Shown here piece after piece: positions 9,552 to 17,198 of a stretch of 55,218 nt of DNA. A model generated the notes under the pieces. That model was not told where the DNA came from and made no database searches. It was given only the letters and a program-made list of their open reading frames with translations. Both the position numbers and the translations under genes were made by a program. The stretch covers positions 1 to 55,218 of the forward strand of contig NZ_JASJDK010000039.1 of the NCBI RefSeq assembly GCF_030065675.1, in the 5' to 3' direction. This DNA is from Mastigocoleus sp. MO_188.B34. Its GTDB lineage: Bacteria > Cyanobacteriota > Cyanobacteriia > Cyanobacteriales > Nostocaceae. Each line of letters begins with the position of its first letter. Position 1 is the stretch's first letter.

Positions 9552-9622
9552 AAATTTTAAATTTCAAATTCATTAGCGCAGCGTGTCCGCAGGACATAAG
9601 TTAAAAGTCAAAAGTCAAAATT

Positions 9623-9646
9623 GTAGAGACGCGACATGTCGCGTCT
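9623..9646. repeat. GTAGAGACG palindrome (copy with eroded right arm)
   Basis: Left arm GTAGAGACGCGAC is followed by CATG and GTCGCGTCTG. The last bases of the right arm have diverged, otherwise it matches the family at 4339, 13715 and 31233. Confidence 0.75.
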
Positions 9647-9820
9647 GTTGAGGAGTCAGAAGTCAGGAATGAAAACCTAGAAGTGGAAATAGCTTGTTAT
9701 ATCATGTCCGCTAAATTAGTCACGATATGTCATTGCGTATGACTAACGTCACGCTTCCGCTAACAGCTTTGCTGCGGGCTAGTGAAACGTTAGCGTAGCG
9801 TCTCCCTTTGGGAGAAAGCA

Positions 9821-9850
9821 TATGTCCCTTCGGACACGCTCCGCTAACAC
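9821..9850. repeat. 30-bp dispersed repeat, inverted copy at 16152
   Basis: The segment ATGTCCCTTCGGACACGCTC and the following bases are present as an exact reverse complement at 16152-16181. It contains an internal TGTCC..GGACA hairpin. Confidence 0.85.
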
Positions 9851-10198
9851 AGGATATTAGACCTGAATTTTTAATAATTTTTTGCTTTTGCAATTCGCCA
9901 ATGAAAGATTAATTTATTATCGTTATGATGCGAACGTGAAAGCTTTAAATTTAAGTTAAGGCTTACCAATATTATTTTTCATTTGTGGTGACAGATTTTT
10001 GAGACCAATCTGAACCCAAACAATTTAATTAAGCCCAAGATTATTTGGATCTATATTGTGATTGTGCTACATTAAAGTTAAGCTGTATTGCAGTGAAAAA
10101 AATAGTTATGATTCTAAGGATTCATGACTCATAACTTTTCTTGTGTCCCTTGTGCTCACATTTCTAGTGCAGATTTCTTGAGTGTGTAGCATTACAAG

Positions 10199-10236
10199 AA
10201 AAACCCCCGTTCCCGTCAAGTAACGAGGGCTCTTTG
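10199..10236 (-). terminator. Hairpin terminator reading leftward
   Basis: On the minus strand CCCTCGTT pairs with AACGGGGG (one mismatch) and is followed by TTTTTC. It is correctly oriented to stop a transcript from the EAD1/FGE gene or from antisense reads of the PIN remnant. Confidence 0.6.
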
Positions 10237-10325
10237 TCTATGAACTGAAGTTAGTGTATCACATTAAAATTGTTTTGTGATATACTTATTTTACATTTTT
10301 GTAAAAATGCAATTTCGATAGTGTT

Positions 10326-10377
10326 AAAAACCGCCTAGTTTTCATTGTTCCATAGTGAACAGGCTGGGTGGTTTTTT
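10326..10377. terminator. Bidirectional hairpin terminator
   Basis: AAAAACCGCCTAG (10326-10338) pairs fully, using two G-U pairs, with CTGGGTGGTTTTT (10364-10376). An inner GTTC/GAAC pair sits in the loop. A-run and T-run on the two sides allow termination in both directions. Confidence 0.75.
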
Positions 10378-10393
10378 GCAATTTAATGTTTGA

Positions 10394-10606
10394 AAACTAA
10401 TCAAAATATTTACTAATTCGTCACCTTTAATTGTTCTTTTCAAGAGTCAACAATCACAATTAATACCACAGCTGTTTGCTGAAATTTTAGTTCAATCTGC
10501 TGTCTTTGAAGAGATAACTGCAGCAGGAAATATAGATATATGTTTTCTGAATAATTGGCAATTCTTCCATTTATGCTGTGATTCTTTTGCCGTAGAATAT
10601 ATATAG
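10394..10606 (+). pseudogene. N-terminal remnant of a PIN-domain (DUF3368/VapC-like) toxin
   Basis: An open frame without a start codon reads NSSPLIVLFKSQQSQLIPQL then FAEILVQSAVFEEITAAG, matching the beginning of DUF3368 PIN-fold ribonucleases (an SSPLI block, then a QLFxEI..P/QxAVxEEI block). After about residue 48 the similarity fades, and the frame stops at 10604. The acidic residue expected before SSPLI is Asn here. I read it as a dead toxin gene fragment next to the DGR-like target gene. No antitoxin partner is visible. Confidence 0.45.
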
Positions 10607-10758
10607 CACAAGTATAAATATAAATAAATTAAGAGACCTTAGAAGTGAATTTGTGAAAAAACCCATTTTTTGAAAAAAAATTTGGTCGCTCCGCTATAAT
10701 AATAGAAGGGCAAAGGCAAGAAAGAACAGCAAAGGTCAAAAAACTAAAAAGCAAAGGG

Positions 10759-11973
10759 CTAGGTAAGAGCCCTCGGGGAAACAACGCAAACAACCCGAAA
10801 ACCCACACTGTCATCGATGTCGTCGGGCACGCCGTAGCTGCGGCGAGCGCAACGACAGTCCTGAGGATCACAGTACCAGGAACCACCGCGCAGCACACGG
10901 TAATTATTTACATTTAAATTTGATATTAAAGGGCTTCCATCTATTGGAGCAACTTCATAATTTTCACTGTATTCATCAATACACCACTCCCAAATATTTC
11001 CATGCACATCGCATAAGTAAAATGAATTATCTGGAAATTTACCTACCGGAGTAGCACTTGAACTATATTCTCCTTTCTGTTCATCGGCAAAGGTATAAGA
11101 GGCATCGTAATTGGCTAGCTTATGGGTAATAGTTTCGCCAACATGAAAGGGCGTTTTTGTTCCGGAACGACAAGCATATTCCCATTCTGCTTCACAGGGA
11201 AGACGATATTCTCTTCCAGTGTGATTTGATAATCGCTTACAGAATTCAACTGCGTCGAGCCATGAAACATGCTCTACTGGTAGCATATCACCTTTGAAGC
11301 TAGATGGTTCGAGTTTTAACTCTTTTTCTACTTGAGGTAAATTAGCTACGGCTTCCCATTGTGCTTGTGTTACTAGATATTTACCCATGAAGAACGCTGG
11401 AACTGTAACTTCATGTTGAGGTTCTTCATTGACATATCCTTCCCCTTCTAGTGAACCCATCATGAATTTACCACCAGGGATGTAAACCATATCCAAAAAG
11501 GTTTTGTTGGGAAGGTTTTCGGTAAAGTATTGGGCGGTTTTGGGTTCTCGCTTGATGATTTCACCGCGTCGATTCACTGTTGGGGTTTGGAATTTGACAG
11601 TTTTTAGTTGAATTGGATTGCTAGAAGTATTACCGGGAATATTACTTTTTGGAAAAATCAGGGTTGGTGTGGTTTTGTTATCGCTAGCAATAGGAGGGGA
11701 TACCTTTTTTTGATAACTCTGATAAAACGCTTTTAATTTTGGATTCCCTCCGTTTTGTTCGTAAGCACCTGTAATTAGGTCTTCCAATCTTCCGTAAGTT
11801 TCTGACCATTGAATTAGTTTAAAAACAACATTCTTAAGTCTGTTTTCGTTAACAATTACACGTAGGTTTTCACCTAATTCAAACTTGACCATGATTTCCA
11901 AATCTGTATATTCTGGAAAAGCATCAAGTAAAGCTTCATAAAATTTTTTATGCTCGGAATTAGATAGAGGCAT
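10759..11973 (-). CDS. EAD1 domain plus FGE-sulfatase/C-lectin-fold protein, probable DGR target
   Basis: A 404-residue protein with two modules. Residues 1-90 match effector-associated domain 1 (EAD1): KKFYEALLDAFP, VVFKLIQWSETYGRLEDLI and GNPKLKAFYQ. These death-like adaptor domains occur in prokaryotic conflict systems. Residues 150-400 form a formylglycine-generating-enzyme (SUMF1) type C-lectin fold, with PGGKFMMGS, EEPQHEVTVPAF, VEHVSWLDAVEFC, YRLPCEAEWEYACR and NIWEWCIDEY. The last part, RVLRGGSW to GFRVV, is GC-rich, unlike the rest of the gene, and resembles a diversity-generating retroelement variable region. There is no signal peptide. Likely role: intracellular variable sensor that recruits an EAD1-bearing effector encoded elsewhere (inference). 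It is not expected to be an active FGE. Confidence 0.85.
   Translation of the reverse strand: MPLSNSEHKKFYEALLDAFPEYTDLEIMVKFELGENLRVIVNENRLKNVVFKLIQWSETYGRLEDLITGAYEQNGGNPKLKAFYQSYQKKVSPPIASDNKTTPTLIFPKSNIPGNTSSNPIQLKTVKFQTPTVNRRGEIIKREPKTAQYFTENLPNKTFLDMVYIPGGKFMMGSLEGEGYVNEEPQHEVTVPAFFMGKYLVTQAQWEAVANLPQVEKELKLEPSSFKGDMLPVEHVSWLDAVEFCKRLSNHTGREYRLPCEAEWEYACRSGTKTPFHVGETITHKLANYDASYTFADEQKGEYSSSATPVGKFPDNSFYLCDVHGNIWEWCIDEYSENYEVAPIDGSPLISNLNVNNYRVLRGGSWYCDPQDCRCARRSYGVPDDIDDSVGFRVVCVVSPRALT
10775..10900 (-). other. Candidate DGR variable region with downstream hairpin
   Basis: On the coding strand, codons from RVLRGGSW to VGFRVV are GC-rich. The fixed residues (W, P-Q, C-R-C-A, R, P, VGFRVV) alternate with residues whose codons nearly all end in C or T: TAC, TGT, GAT, GAC, CGC, AGC, TAC, GGC, GAC, GAC, ATC, GAT, GAC, AGT. 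Each can be reached from AAC or AAT by changing adenines only, as DGR mutagenesis does. The invariant 3' part (10775-10804) would be the initiation-of-mutagenic-homing site. A hairpin (AGGGCT/AGCCCT, 10755-10773) overlaps the stop codon, where DGR targets often carry one. No template repeat or reverse transcriptase is in the window. Confidence 0.7.
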
Positions 11974-12400
11974 TACGTATTTCTTTTAATGATTAAATAA
12001 GTCACTACTGACAGGGCGACAATAACCCAATAATAATTGCTATGTGTGAATAAATTTGAGCAAAGGATATCATTGTAAAATATGATTTGTAATTCTCATT
12101 TATAATCAGAAAGATAATTCCACCAACACTATAATAATAAAATCATCTACAATATTTGATGATTCAGTTTCGGTCTATTAAGAATTTACAAAAATAATTC
12201 ACTTTACAATTTTCTGCTTATGGGGGTTGTGTTCAAACTATGAGATTCCTCGCGAGATCCCCCCTAACCCCCCTTGAAAAGGGGGGAACTAATCAAAGTC
12301 CCCCTTTCCAAGGGGGATTTAGGGGGATCTAGAATTTAGTTGTTAAATAACAAATTAAATAAATAAGTTCATTTCATAATCTGTACCGATCTCTAAATAA
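11974..12400. other. Spacer between EAD1/FGE gene and bioA
   Basis: AT-rich DNA holding the divergent promoters of the two flanking genes and a long GC-rich palindromic element at 12255-12330. No gene seen. Confidence 0.5.
12255..12330. repeat. Long imperfect palindrome (AGATCCCCC type)
   Basis: The outer arms AGATCCCCCCTAA and TTAGGGGGATCT and the inner arms CCCCCCTTG / AAGGGGGGAA / CCCCCTTTCC / AAGGGGGA build a 76-bp double-hairpin element, a type common in cyanobacterial spacers. Confidence 0.85.
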
Positions 12401-13690
12401 ATGCATCCCCACATTTGGTACCCCTTTACCCAAGCAAAAACCTCTCCTCCTCCCTTAAAAGTAAAATCAGCCCGAGGAGTTTGGTTAGAGTTAAAAGATG
12501 GACGGAAAATCCTTGACTGCATTTCTAGCTGGTGGGTAAATATCCATGGACACACCCACCCCAAGATTGCAGAAGCGATTTTTCGCCAAGCTACAGAATT
12601 AGAACATGTGATTTTTGCCGGTTTTTCCCACGAACCAGCAGAAAGGTTAGCCGAACAACTAACCGAAAGACTTCCAAATGGTTTGAATCGAGTTTTCTTC
12701 TCTGATAATGGTTCGACTGCTGTGGAAGTCGCTTTGAAAATGGCTTATCAGCATTGGGTGAATCAAAATCAGCAACGCCAAAAATTTATCGCTTTTGAAG
12801 GAGCATATCACGGAGATACCTTTGGCGCGATGTCTGTGGGTAGTCGTTCCATATTTACTCAAGTTTTCTCCGATATGCTGTTTGAGGTGGATTTCTTACC
12901 TTACCCAGCAACTTACATCGACGATCCAGAGATAGTAAAGCGCGAACAGGAGGTTTTAAACCAACTTCAGGAAAAATTAGAAGGAAACCCAAAAGCATAT
13001 GCAGGGATAATTATTGAACCCCTGGTGCAAGGTGCAGGTGGAATGCAAATGTGTAGGGTGGAGTTTTTACAGAAATTGCATCAATTAGCTCAGCAATTTG
13101 ATACTTTGCTGATCTTTGATGAAGTGATGACCGGGTTTGGTCGAACAGGGGATTGGTTTGCTTGTCTGAAAGCTCAAGTAACACCTGATATTATTTGTCT
13201 TTCCAAGGGAATCACTGGTGGATTTTTACCTTTAGCTGTCAGCATATGTTCTGAAGATATCTATGCAAGTTTTTACAGTGACGATCCAATTAAAACCTTG
13301 TACCACGGTCATAGTTATACCGCAAACCCTATAGGATGCGCAGCTGCTTTAGCATCTTTGGAATTGATGGTGGAAAATGAACCTGCTTTTAAAGGTATGG
13401 AGGAAAAGCATTTACAACATCTGACGAAATTGAGGGAAGATCCTAAACTTGAACCCAAAATTGAAAAACTGCGGGTTACTGGTACGATCGCCGCAATGGA
13501 TATTGTCAATTCACAGGAATCGGGATATTTAAATAAAATTAGTTTGGTAATTAGAGAAAAAGCGATTGAAAAAGGTTTTTTGTTGCGTCCTTTGGGTAAT
13601 GTACTTTATTTGATGCCCCCTTATTGTATTACTGATGAGGAATTATCTATGGCTTATCAGGGGATTGGGGATATTTTGGGTAGTTTGTAA
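12401..13690 (+). CDS. bioA: Adenosylmethionine-8-amino-7-oxononanoate aminotransferase
   Basis: PLP-dependent class III aminotransferase that makes 7,8-diaminopelargonate in biotin synthesis, using S-adenosylmethionine as amino donor. The 429 residues start with the BioA-type HPHIWYPFTQ. They contain DCISSWWVNIHGH (substrate region), GAYHGDTFGAMSVGSR, FDEVMTGFGRTG, and the PLP lysine Lys269 in CLSKGITGG. The ATG at 12401 places the motif at the usual distance from the N-terminus. No other biotin gene is adjacent. A perfect 28-bp palindrome lies 24 bp after the stop. Confidence 0.93.
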   Translation: MHPHIWYPFTQAKTSPPPLKVKSARGVWLELKDGRKILDCISSWWVNIHGHTHPKIAEAIFRQATELEHVIFAGFSHEPAERLAEQLTERLPNGLNRVFFSDNGSTAVEVALKMAYQHWVNQNQQRQKFIAFEGAYHGDTFGAMSVGSRSIFTQVFSDMLFEVDFLPYPATYIDDPEIVKREQEVLNQLQEKLEGNPKAYAGIIIEPLVQGAGGMQMCRVEFLQKLHQLAQQFDTLLIFDEVMTGFGRTGDWFACLKAQVTPDIICLSKGITGGFLPLAVSICSEDIYASFYSDDPIKTLYHGHSYTANPIGCAAALASLELMVENEPAFKGMEEKHLQHLTKLREDPKLEPKIEKLRVTGTIAAMDIVNSQESGYLNKISLVIREKAIEKGFLLRPLGNVLYLMPPYCITDEELSMAYQGIGDILGSL

Positions 13691-13714
13691 TGTGAAATAA
13701 CTCTCCTAATTTTC

Positions 13715-13742
13715 GTAGAGACGCGCCATGGCGCGTCTCTAC
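13715..13742. repeat. Perfect 28-bp palindrome of the GTAGAGACG family
   Basis: GTAGAGACGCGCCA is followed exactly by its reverse complement. It lies between the convergent bioA and pdxJ genes, where the hairpin could also act in transcript ends, although no T-run follows. Confidence 0.9.
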
Positions 13743-13770
13743 AATCTATGATCATTAAGGAAAATACATC

Positions 13771-14511
13771 CTAGGTTGAAGAAAGAATTTTCAGATAAGC
13801 TTGGACTGTATTATGCAATCCCATTTCCAACGCTTCAGCAATTAATGCATGACCGATGGATACTTCCAGGATGTTGGGGATAGAACAGAATTTTCCTAGA
13901 TTTTCTAAATTCAGGTCGTGTCCAGCATTAACACCCAAACCTGCTTCTAAAGCGACTTTTGCTGCTTCAAAATATTTAGGAAAAACTGTTTCTACATCAC
14001 CATTGCGAAATGCAGTCGCGTAGGGTTCCGTATATAATTCAATTCGGTCAGCACCAACATCTTTCGCTAACGGTATTTGAGTGACATCTGCATCCATAAA
14101 CAGACTTACTCGAATCCCAAAAGATTTTAACTTTTGTACAATTGGTTTGAGGCGATCGCTATCTTTAGTTAAATTCCAACCACTATCGGATGTGAAAGCA
14201 TCGGGAGCATCCGGTACTAAGGTACATTGTGTGGGTTTAACTTCACAAACCATATCCATAAAGTTGGATTCAAACGGATTACCTTCGATATTAAATTCGA
14301 TATTCTTGAATTCAGGTAGAGCAAGCATTTCTGCTAGTTCATATACATCTACAGGTTTGATGTGTCGCTGGTCTGGACGGGGATGAACTGTAACCCCGTA
14401 CGCACCTGCATTAATAACTATTTTGGCTGCATTTATAACGCTGGGTATACCAATATTCCGAGAATTTCTAAGTAAAGCTACCCTGTTGATATTAACACTA
14501 AGCTTGGTCAT
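13771..14511 (-). CDS. pdxJ: Pyridoxine 5'-phosphate synthase, Bacteroidota-like form
   Basis: Condenses 1-deoxyxylulose 5-phosphate with 3-amino-2-oxopropyl phosphate to give pyridoxine 5'-phosphate. The 246 residues show LSVNINRVALLRNSR, VTVHPRPDQRHI, FNIEGNP, TLVPDAPDA, DRIELYTEPYA, LGVNAGHDLNLENL and EVSIGHALI. Several of these (VHPRPDQRHI, VPDAPDAFTS, DRIELYTEPYA) resemble the Bacteroidota branch rather than the common cyanobacterial one (typically VHLREDRRHI, VPEKREEVTTEGG), pointing to horizontal transfer or a second paralogue. The gene is convergent with bioA and divergent from the methyltransferase gene (71-bp gap). Confidence 0.85.
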   Translation of the reverse strand: MTKLSVNINRVALLRNSRNIGIPSVINAAKIVINAGAYGVTVHPRPDQRHIKPVDVYELAEMLALPEFKNIEFNIEGNPFESNFMDMVCEVKPTQCTLVPDAPDAFTSDSGWNLTKDSDRLKPIVQKLKSFGIRVSLFMDADVTQIPLAKDVGADRIELYTEPYATAFRNGDVETVFPKYFEAAKVALEAGLGVNAGHDLNLENLGKFCSIPNILEVSIGHALIAEALEMGLHNTVQAYLKILSST

Positions 14512-14582
14512 AATAAATATATTTACAAAAATGAAGACAGTACAAATTCAACTATACAAATAAATTTCATCACAAATAAACT

Positions 14583-16088
14583 GTGAGAAAAACAAGAGAA
14601 GTTGTAGAATTTGGCGATTTTCAAACTCCTTTTATTTTGGCTAAAGAAGTCGCTATAGTTGCAGCAAATTCACTGGATAATATTAGAACGATTATAGAAC
14701 CAACTTGTGGCTTGGGTTCATTTATTAAAGCTTTTACAGAAATTGAAACAGAATTTTCAAACAAGAATCCAATAGAAACATCAATTAAAAATATAATTGG
14801 GTGGGAAATAAATCCCAAATATGTCGAGATTGCTAAAAATAATTTATCTGTCAATAGCAAAGATTTTTTGATATCAGTACAGGAACAAGACTTTTTTCAA
14901 GTTAATTGGTCTAAAATTAATCATCGACTTCAACACCCAGTATTATTTATTGGGAATCCTCCGTGGGTGACAAATTCCGAATTGGGTAAACTACTCAGTA
15001 AAAATCTTCCAGAAAAAAGTAATTTTCAAAAGCTTTCTGGTTTTGCTGCAATTACGGGAAAGAGTAATTTTGATATTTCAGAATGGATACTGACGAAAAT
15101 ATGCGAACAGATTTCCCATACTAACTCAGCTATGGCATTTTTAGTCAAAACATCGGTCGCCAGAAAAGTTTATCAAAATATTTGCCAAAATAATTTATTA
15201 ATTTCATCTATGTTTATTCGTAAAATCAATGCAAAAAAACACTTTGGTGTAAATGTAGATGCTTGTTTGTTTTTTGCGAAAGGGACAACAAGTGTTATTA
15301 ATGAATATATTTGTCCTGTATATCATACTTTAAAAGCTTCAAACCCATATACAACTATTGGAATATCCAAAGGAAAATTAATTTCAGATATCAAAGTATA
15401 TAAAAAATTGTCAGATATTGATTCGGGATGCGAATTTAAATGGCGTTCTGGAGTGAAGCATGATGCATCAAAAATTATGGAATTTCAAGTTACAAGCCAG
15501 GGTTTGCTGAATGGATTGGGAGAAATAGTAGAACTACCTGATGATTATTTGTACCCAATGTACAAGAGTTCTGATATTGCTCAACAAGAATTACAACCCC
15601 CTACTAGGAAGATGTTAATTACCCAAGCAAATATCGGAGATGACACACAAAAAATTATTAAGTGGTCTGAGAAAACCTGGGATTATTTAAGCGCTAATTC
15701 TAAATATCTCGATGCAAGAAAAAGTTCTATTTACAAACAGGCTCCCCGCTTTTCAATTTTTGGAGTTGGTGATTACACTTTTAAACCTTGGAAAATTGCC
15801 ATATCCAGTCTTTATAAAAATATAAAATTTACTAAAATTGGACTTTTTCAAAATAAGCCTATAGTTTTAGATGATACTTGTTATATGTTGGGTTTTGACT
15901 TGGAAAAAGAAGCAGATTTAATTTTCCAAATACTCACATCAGATATTGCCAATAATTTTATTAATTCCCTAGTATTTAAAGATAATAAAAGAACTATTAC
16001 AGTTGGTCTCCTAAATCGGATAAACTTAAGGTCTATTGCCCTGAGGCTTGGGTTAGATACTGATTTCGACCGTTGCTTCTTTTGTTGA
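14583..16088 (+). CDS. Adenine-specific DNA methyltransferase, no visible restriction partner
   Basis: A 501-residue class I SAM-dependent methyltransferase. The SAM-binding motif is EPTCGLGSF (39-47), an acidic residue follows in GWEINPKY (73-80), and the catalytic NPPW lies at 125-128, as expected for N6-adenine enzymes of the Eco57I type. The C-terminal half (about 250-501) is probably the target-recognition region. The start is GTG at 14583, because no in-frame ATG lies upstream near the gene. It is more AT-rich and richer in Lys, Asn and Ile than its neighbours, in line with acquisition. No endonuclease gene flanks it, so it is either an orphan or carries an unrecognised nuclease function. 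Confidence 0.8.
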   Translation: MRKTREVVEFGDFQTPFILAKEVAIVAANSLDNIRTIIEPTCGLGSFIKAFTEIETEFSNKNPIETSIKNIIGWEINPKYVEIAKNNLSVNSKDFLISVQEQDFFQVNWSKINHRLQHPVLFIGNPPWVTNSELGKLLSKNLPEKSNFQKLSGFAAITGKSNFDISEWILTKICEQISHTNSAMAFLVKTSVARKVYQNICQNNLLISSMFIRKINAKKHFGVNVDACLFFAKGTTSVINEYICPVYHTLKASNPYTTIGISKGKLISDIKVYKKLSDIDSGCEFKWRSGVKHDASKIMEFQVTSQGLLNGLGEIVELPDDYLYPMYKSSDIAQQELQPPTRKMLITQANIGDDTQKIIKWSEKTWDYLSANSKYLDARKSSIYKQAPRFSIFGVGDYTFKPWKIAISSLYKNIKFTKIGLFQNKPIVLDDTCYMLGFDLEKEADLIFQILTSDIANNFINSLVFKDNKRTITVGLLNRINLRSIALRLGLDTDFDRCFFC

Positions 16089-16151
16089 TTAAGTGAGTCG
16101 GCACAAATAAACCCAACTACATAACAAAATGTAAACTAGCCTGAAATCCCT

Positions 16152-16181
16152 GTGTTAGCGGAGCGTGTCCGAAGGGACATA
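16152..16181. repeat. 30-bp dispersed repeat, inverted copy of 9821-9850
   Basis: Exact reverse complement of 9821-9850. It is followed by ACTTTTGACTTTTGACTT and a GCGTAGCGTAGCGCAGCGC run, typical small cyanobacterial repeat debris between the methyltransferase and upp genes. Confidence 0.85.
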
Positions 16182-16251
16182 TTTTGACTTTTGACTTTTG
16201 ACTTGCGCGTAGCGTAGCGCAGCGCTATATTTTATCGCTTCAGTTTTCCAA

Positions 16252-16887
16252 TTAAAGTGTTCCAAACATTCTATCTCCAGCATCTCCCAAACCGGGGATA
16301 ATATAACCATTTTCATCTAATTTTTCATCAACAGCAGCAGTAAAAATTGGAACATCTGGATGTATATCACAAAAATGTTTCAGACCCTCTGGAGCAGCAA
16401 GTAAACAAATAAATTTGATAGATAAAGGATTTGTGGATTTCAAACGCTCAACTGCTGCGACTGCGGAATTACCTGTCGCTAACATCGGATCTACTACCAC
16501 TACATTACGCTTATCAATATCCTGTGGAACTTTAAAATAATATTCAATTGGAATAAAAGTGTTAGGGTCGCGATATAGTCCGATGTGTCCAACCCTCGCA
16601 GACGGTATTAACTCTAACATACCATCCAATATTCCCTGTCCAGCCCTTTGGATCGAAACAATAACTAGTTTCTTTTCTGGTGCTAGTGTGGGAGCATGCA
16701 TTGAAGCCATGGGGGTTTTAATCAATTCGCTTCTCAAAGGTAAATCGCGAGTGACCTCATATGCTAACAGCAGACTTATTTCTTTAAGGAGAGAACGAAA
16801 TTTAGCTGTACTAGTTTCAACTTTACGCATTATTGTCAGCTTATGCTGAATCAAAGGATGCTTGATTAAGGTTACTTGCTGTTCCAT
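16252..16887 (-). CDS. upp: Uracil phosphoribosyltransferase
   Basis: Converts uracil and PRPP to UMP. The 211 residues carry [25 protein letters not shown], the PRPP loop [14 protein letters not shown], and the C-terminal uracil-binding [17 protein letters not shown]. It is the last of three minus-strand genes that match the URC uracil-degradation set (URC1-like, URC4, UPRT = URC6), where uracil must first become UMP or uridine. It may therefore serve catabolism as well as salvage. A 311-bp repeat-filled gap separates it from the URC4 gene, so independent transcription is possible. Confidence 0.93.
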   Translation of the reverse strand: MEQQVTLIKHPLIQHKLTIMRKVETSTAKFRSLLKEISLLLAYEVTRDLPLRSELIKTPMASMHAPTLAPEKKLVIVSIQRAGQGILDGMLELIPSARVGHIGLYRDPNTFIPIEYYFKVPQDIDKRNVVVVDPMLATGNSAVAAVERLKSTNPLSIKFICLLAAPEGLKHFCDIHPDVPIFTAAVDEKLDENGYIIPGLGDAGDRMFGTL

Positions 16888-17198
16888 ATCTAAGTAAATA
16901 TTAAGGAGCGCTCAGGAATTCAGCCGCGCTCATAAAATCTAAGTATATAAGCTATGTACAGCTAATTAGTCAATTCTCTCAATAAACAACGTTGCGCAAG
17001 GGAGTAAGAAGTAAGAAGTAAGAAGTCAGAAGTCAGAAGTCAGGACAGACCGCGTCCTAACGGACGAGCAGGAGTCAGGACAGACCGCGTCCTAACGGAC
17101 GAGCAGGAGTCAGAGACGTTAACATAACTGATTACTTATTACTCATTACTTATTACTCATTACTCATTACTCATTACTCATTACTCATTACTCATTAC
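16888..17198. other. Spacer made largely of tandem repeats
   Basis: Contains GTAAGAAGTAAGAAGTCAG runs, a 35-bp unit repeated twice in tandem, and a heptamer array that runs into the stop codon of the upstream minus-strand gene. No gene. Confidence 0.7.
17041..17110. repeat. 35-bp tandem duplication
   Basis: Two exact 35-bp copies (17041-17075 and 17076-17110) begin CAGGACAGACCGCGTCC and end GAGCAGGAGT, each with an inner CGTCCTAACGGACG hairpin. They sit inside a longer run of GTCAGAAGTCAG-type repeats. Confidence 0.92.

Larger units (their letters stand above)
9552..10393. other. Spacer with several small dispersed repeats
   Basis: No gene seen. Contents in order: a CGCAGCGTGTCCGCAGGACA repeat near 9577, AAAAGTCAAAAGTC and AGGAGTCAGAAGTCAGG runs, an imperfect GTAGAGACGCGACATG palindrome near 9623, a CGTTAGCGTAGCG / CTCCCTTTGGGAG cluster near 9788, a 30-bp repeat at 9821, and two hairpin terminators. 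Confidence 0.6.

Noticed and set aside
9488-10640. DGR template repeat or reverse transcriptase next to the variable region
   Set aside because: No copy of the GC-rich homing sequence and no reverse transcriptase frame found on either strand in the window.
10629-10898. Minus-strand 89-codon frame overlapping the end of the EAD1/FGE gene
   Set aside because: Shadow of the GC-rich variable region in another frame, with no motif of its own.
10759-11973. Active formylglycine-generating enzyme
   Set aside because: A C-x4-C resembling the FGE copper site occurs in WYCDPQDC, but the first Cys sits at a codon expected to be variable. No sulfatase lies nearby, and the EAD1 domain points to a sensor role.
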